This document shows, piece by piece, positions 63,285 through 64,000 of a stretch of 64,000 nt of DNA. The translations under genes were made by a program, and so were the position numbers. Origin of the DNA: Bog-159 sp963818855 (GTDB lineage: Bacteria > Acidobacteriota > Terriglobia > Bryobacterales > Bryobacteraceae). The first letter of the stretch is position 1. Every line of letters begins with the position of its first letter. Below the pieces are notes generated by a model. It searched no databases and had not been told where the DNA came from. It saw nothing but the letters and a program-made list of their open reading frames with translations. The DNA is taken from NCBI GenBank assembly GCA_963818855.1, contig CAWFUH010000010.1:248001-312000 (forward strand), written 5' to 3'.

Positions 63285-63632
63285 ATGGCCCACAATAACC
63301 CCGGCGAAAATCGTATTGAGCTGCTCCAGGGCACGCTCGACATGCTGATTTTGCGAACTCTCCAGTGGGGACCGCAGCACGGGCACGGTGTCGGCCAGGC
63401 GATCCGGCAAAGTTCGGCTGACTTGCTGCAAATCGAACGCGGATCCTTATATCCCGCGCTGCATCGCCTGGAAGCGCGGGGTCTGATCACGTCGGAATGG
63501 AAGGCTTCGGACCTAAACCGGCGGGCGAAGTACTACCGGCTCACCGCGGCCGGTAAAAAGCAATTGGTGGCTGAGCAGTCGAAGTGGAAGCTTCTGGTCA
63601 GAACGATCGCGCGCGTGATGCGTCCGGCATGA
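63285..63632 (+). CDS. PadR-family transcriptional regulator
   Basis: 115 residues. 'ELLQGTLDMLILRTLQWGPQ' with 'HGHGVGQAI' is the signature of the short (subfamily s1) acidobacterial PadR proteins that accompany ADOP permeases. 'GSLYPALHRLEARGLI' is the recognition helix and turn, 'RAKYYRLTAAGKKQL' the wing. Start at 63285, where the family begins. It ends 11 bp before the permease gene, so the pair is an operon and it probably represses it. Confidence 0.92.
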   Translation: MAHNNPGENRIELLQGTLDMLILRTLQWGPQHGHGVGQAIRQSSADLLQIERGSLYPALHRLEARGLITSEWKASDLNRRAKYYRLTAAGKKQLVAEQSKWKLLVRTIARVMRPA

Positions 63633-63643
63633 GGCAAGAGCAA

Positions 63644-64000
63644 TGAAGCGGTGGGACTTTTGGCGACCGAAACGACGCGAGACCGAGCTCGACGATGAGA
63701 TGGCCTACGATCTTGCGTTGGACACCGAGGAGCGAATGCGCGCCGGCGTCACGCGCCAGGAAGCCGAAGGGGCCAGCCGCCGCGATTTTGGGAATGTGCT
63801 GCAACTGAAGGAGGGGATTCGCGAAATGTGGGGTTGGACATCGGTCGAACGGCTCGCTCAGGATTTACGATATGGATGGCGCACCTTGCGCAATAACCCA
63901 CTGTTCGCCACGATGGCAGTGCTGTCGCTCGCATTGGGCATCGGGGCGAATACGGCTATTTTCAGTTTCATGGATGTGATTCTAATGCGCGCGCTGCCGG
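63644..64000 (+). CDS. ADOP-family ABC transporter permease (3' end outside window)
   Basis: Only the first 119 codons are present. The N-terminal soluble helical domain ('ELDDEMAYDLALDTEERMRA', 'RRDFGNVLQLKEGIREMWGW') typical of the longer ADOP class precedes MacB-like TM1 ('TMAVLSLALGIGANTAIFSF'). The N-domain is missing from the other ADOP in this window (50011-52452), so the two are of different subclasses. Controlled by the adjacent padR. Confidence 0.92.

Overview
The window looks like a chromosome segment from an Acidobacteriota bacterium of the Solibacter/Bryobacter type. This is inferred from gene content: ADOP-type macrolide-export-like permeases with PadR regulators, a Ser/Thr kinase fused to a WD40/TolB-like sensor, an ankyrin protein with a CxxCH motif, many secreted glycan hydrolases, high GC, and several families of dispersed palindromic repeats. 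No rRNA, tRNA, CRISPR array or prophage was recognised.

Layout. 0-5.6 kb: the end of a TPR/carbohydrate-binding-like protein, a GH42 beta-galactosidase, IS110 debris and a sugar porter. 5.8-9.4 kb: decayed ankyrin and glyoxalase-like genes around an intact SDR and a PIG-L deacetylase. 9.5-11.8 kb: a ricin-type lectin pseudogene split by a complete IS1380-family element with a 5-bp target duplication. 12-14.7 kb: thioredoxin 2, a BON-domain pseudogene, HdeD and a shortened Hsp20, which together look like a stress locus. 15-24.8 kb: carbohydrate and secreted functions (esterase, HpcH aldolase, a frameshifted glycosidase, a GH28 with one frameshift, a papain-like membrane protein, a phospholipase-C-type phosphoesterase). 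24.9-33.9 kb: the best-preserved block, with tsaD, a HisKA-like orphan, an ABC-2 exporter, a truncated hicA with intact hicB, murQ with a sugar isomerase, a POTRA/HEAT protein and uvrB. 33.9-49.5 kb: an accessory, heavily decayed region with an IS701-family element carrying a passenger gene, a pentapeptide/TIR-like pseudogene, a globin remnant, a kinase pseudogene, VOC proteins and a LuxR-type regulator. 50-52.5 kb: an ADOP permease.

52.8-59.7 kb holds the most interesting system, a tightly overlapping minus-strand operon. It encodes the first half of a NarK-type MFS transporter, the second half of that transporter fused to a NarI-like cytochrome b, a NapA/NasA-type molybdoenzyme, a four-cluster ferredoxin, a Rieske protein and a small membrane protein. 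A YwiC-like gene is divergent from it. The content suggests import of nitrate (or a related oxyanion) coupled to quinol-driven reduction. As read, the transporter is interrupted by an in-frame stop, and two other genes carry single frameshifts. 60-64 kb: a serine hydrolase, a cupin, a Crp/Fnr fragment abutting an IS6-like remnant that also cuts a padR pseudogene, then an intact padR with the start of another ADOP permease.

Two themes recur. About twenty genes or fragments carry frameshifts or stops; many look like true decay, but single lesions in otherwise intact genes could be sequence errors. Also, dispersed repeats supply the last codons or stops of several genes (the TPR protein, hicB, murQ, the molybdoenzyme).
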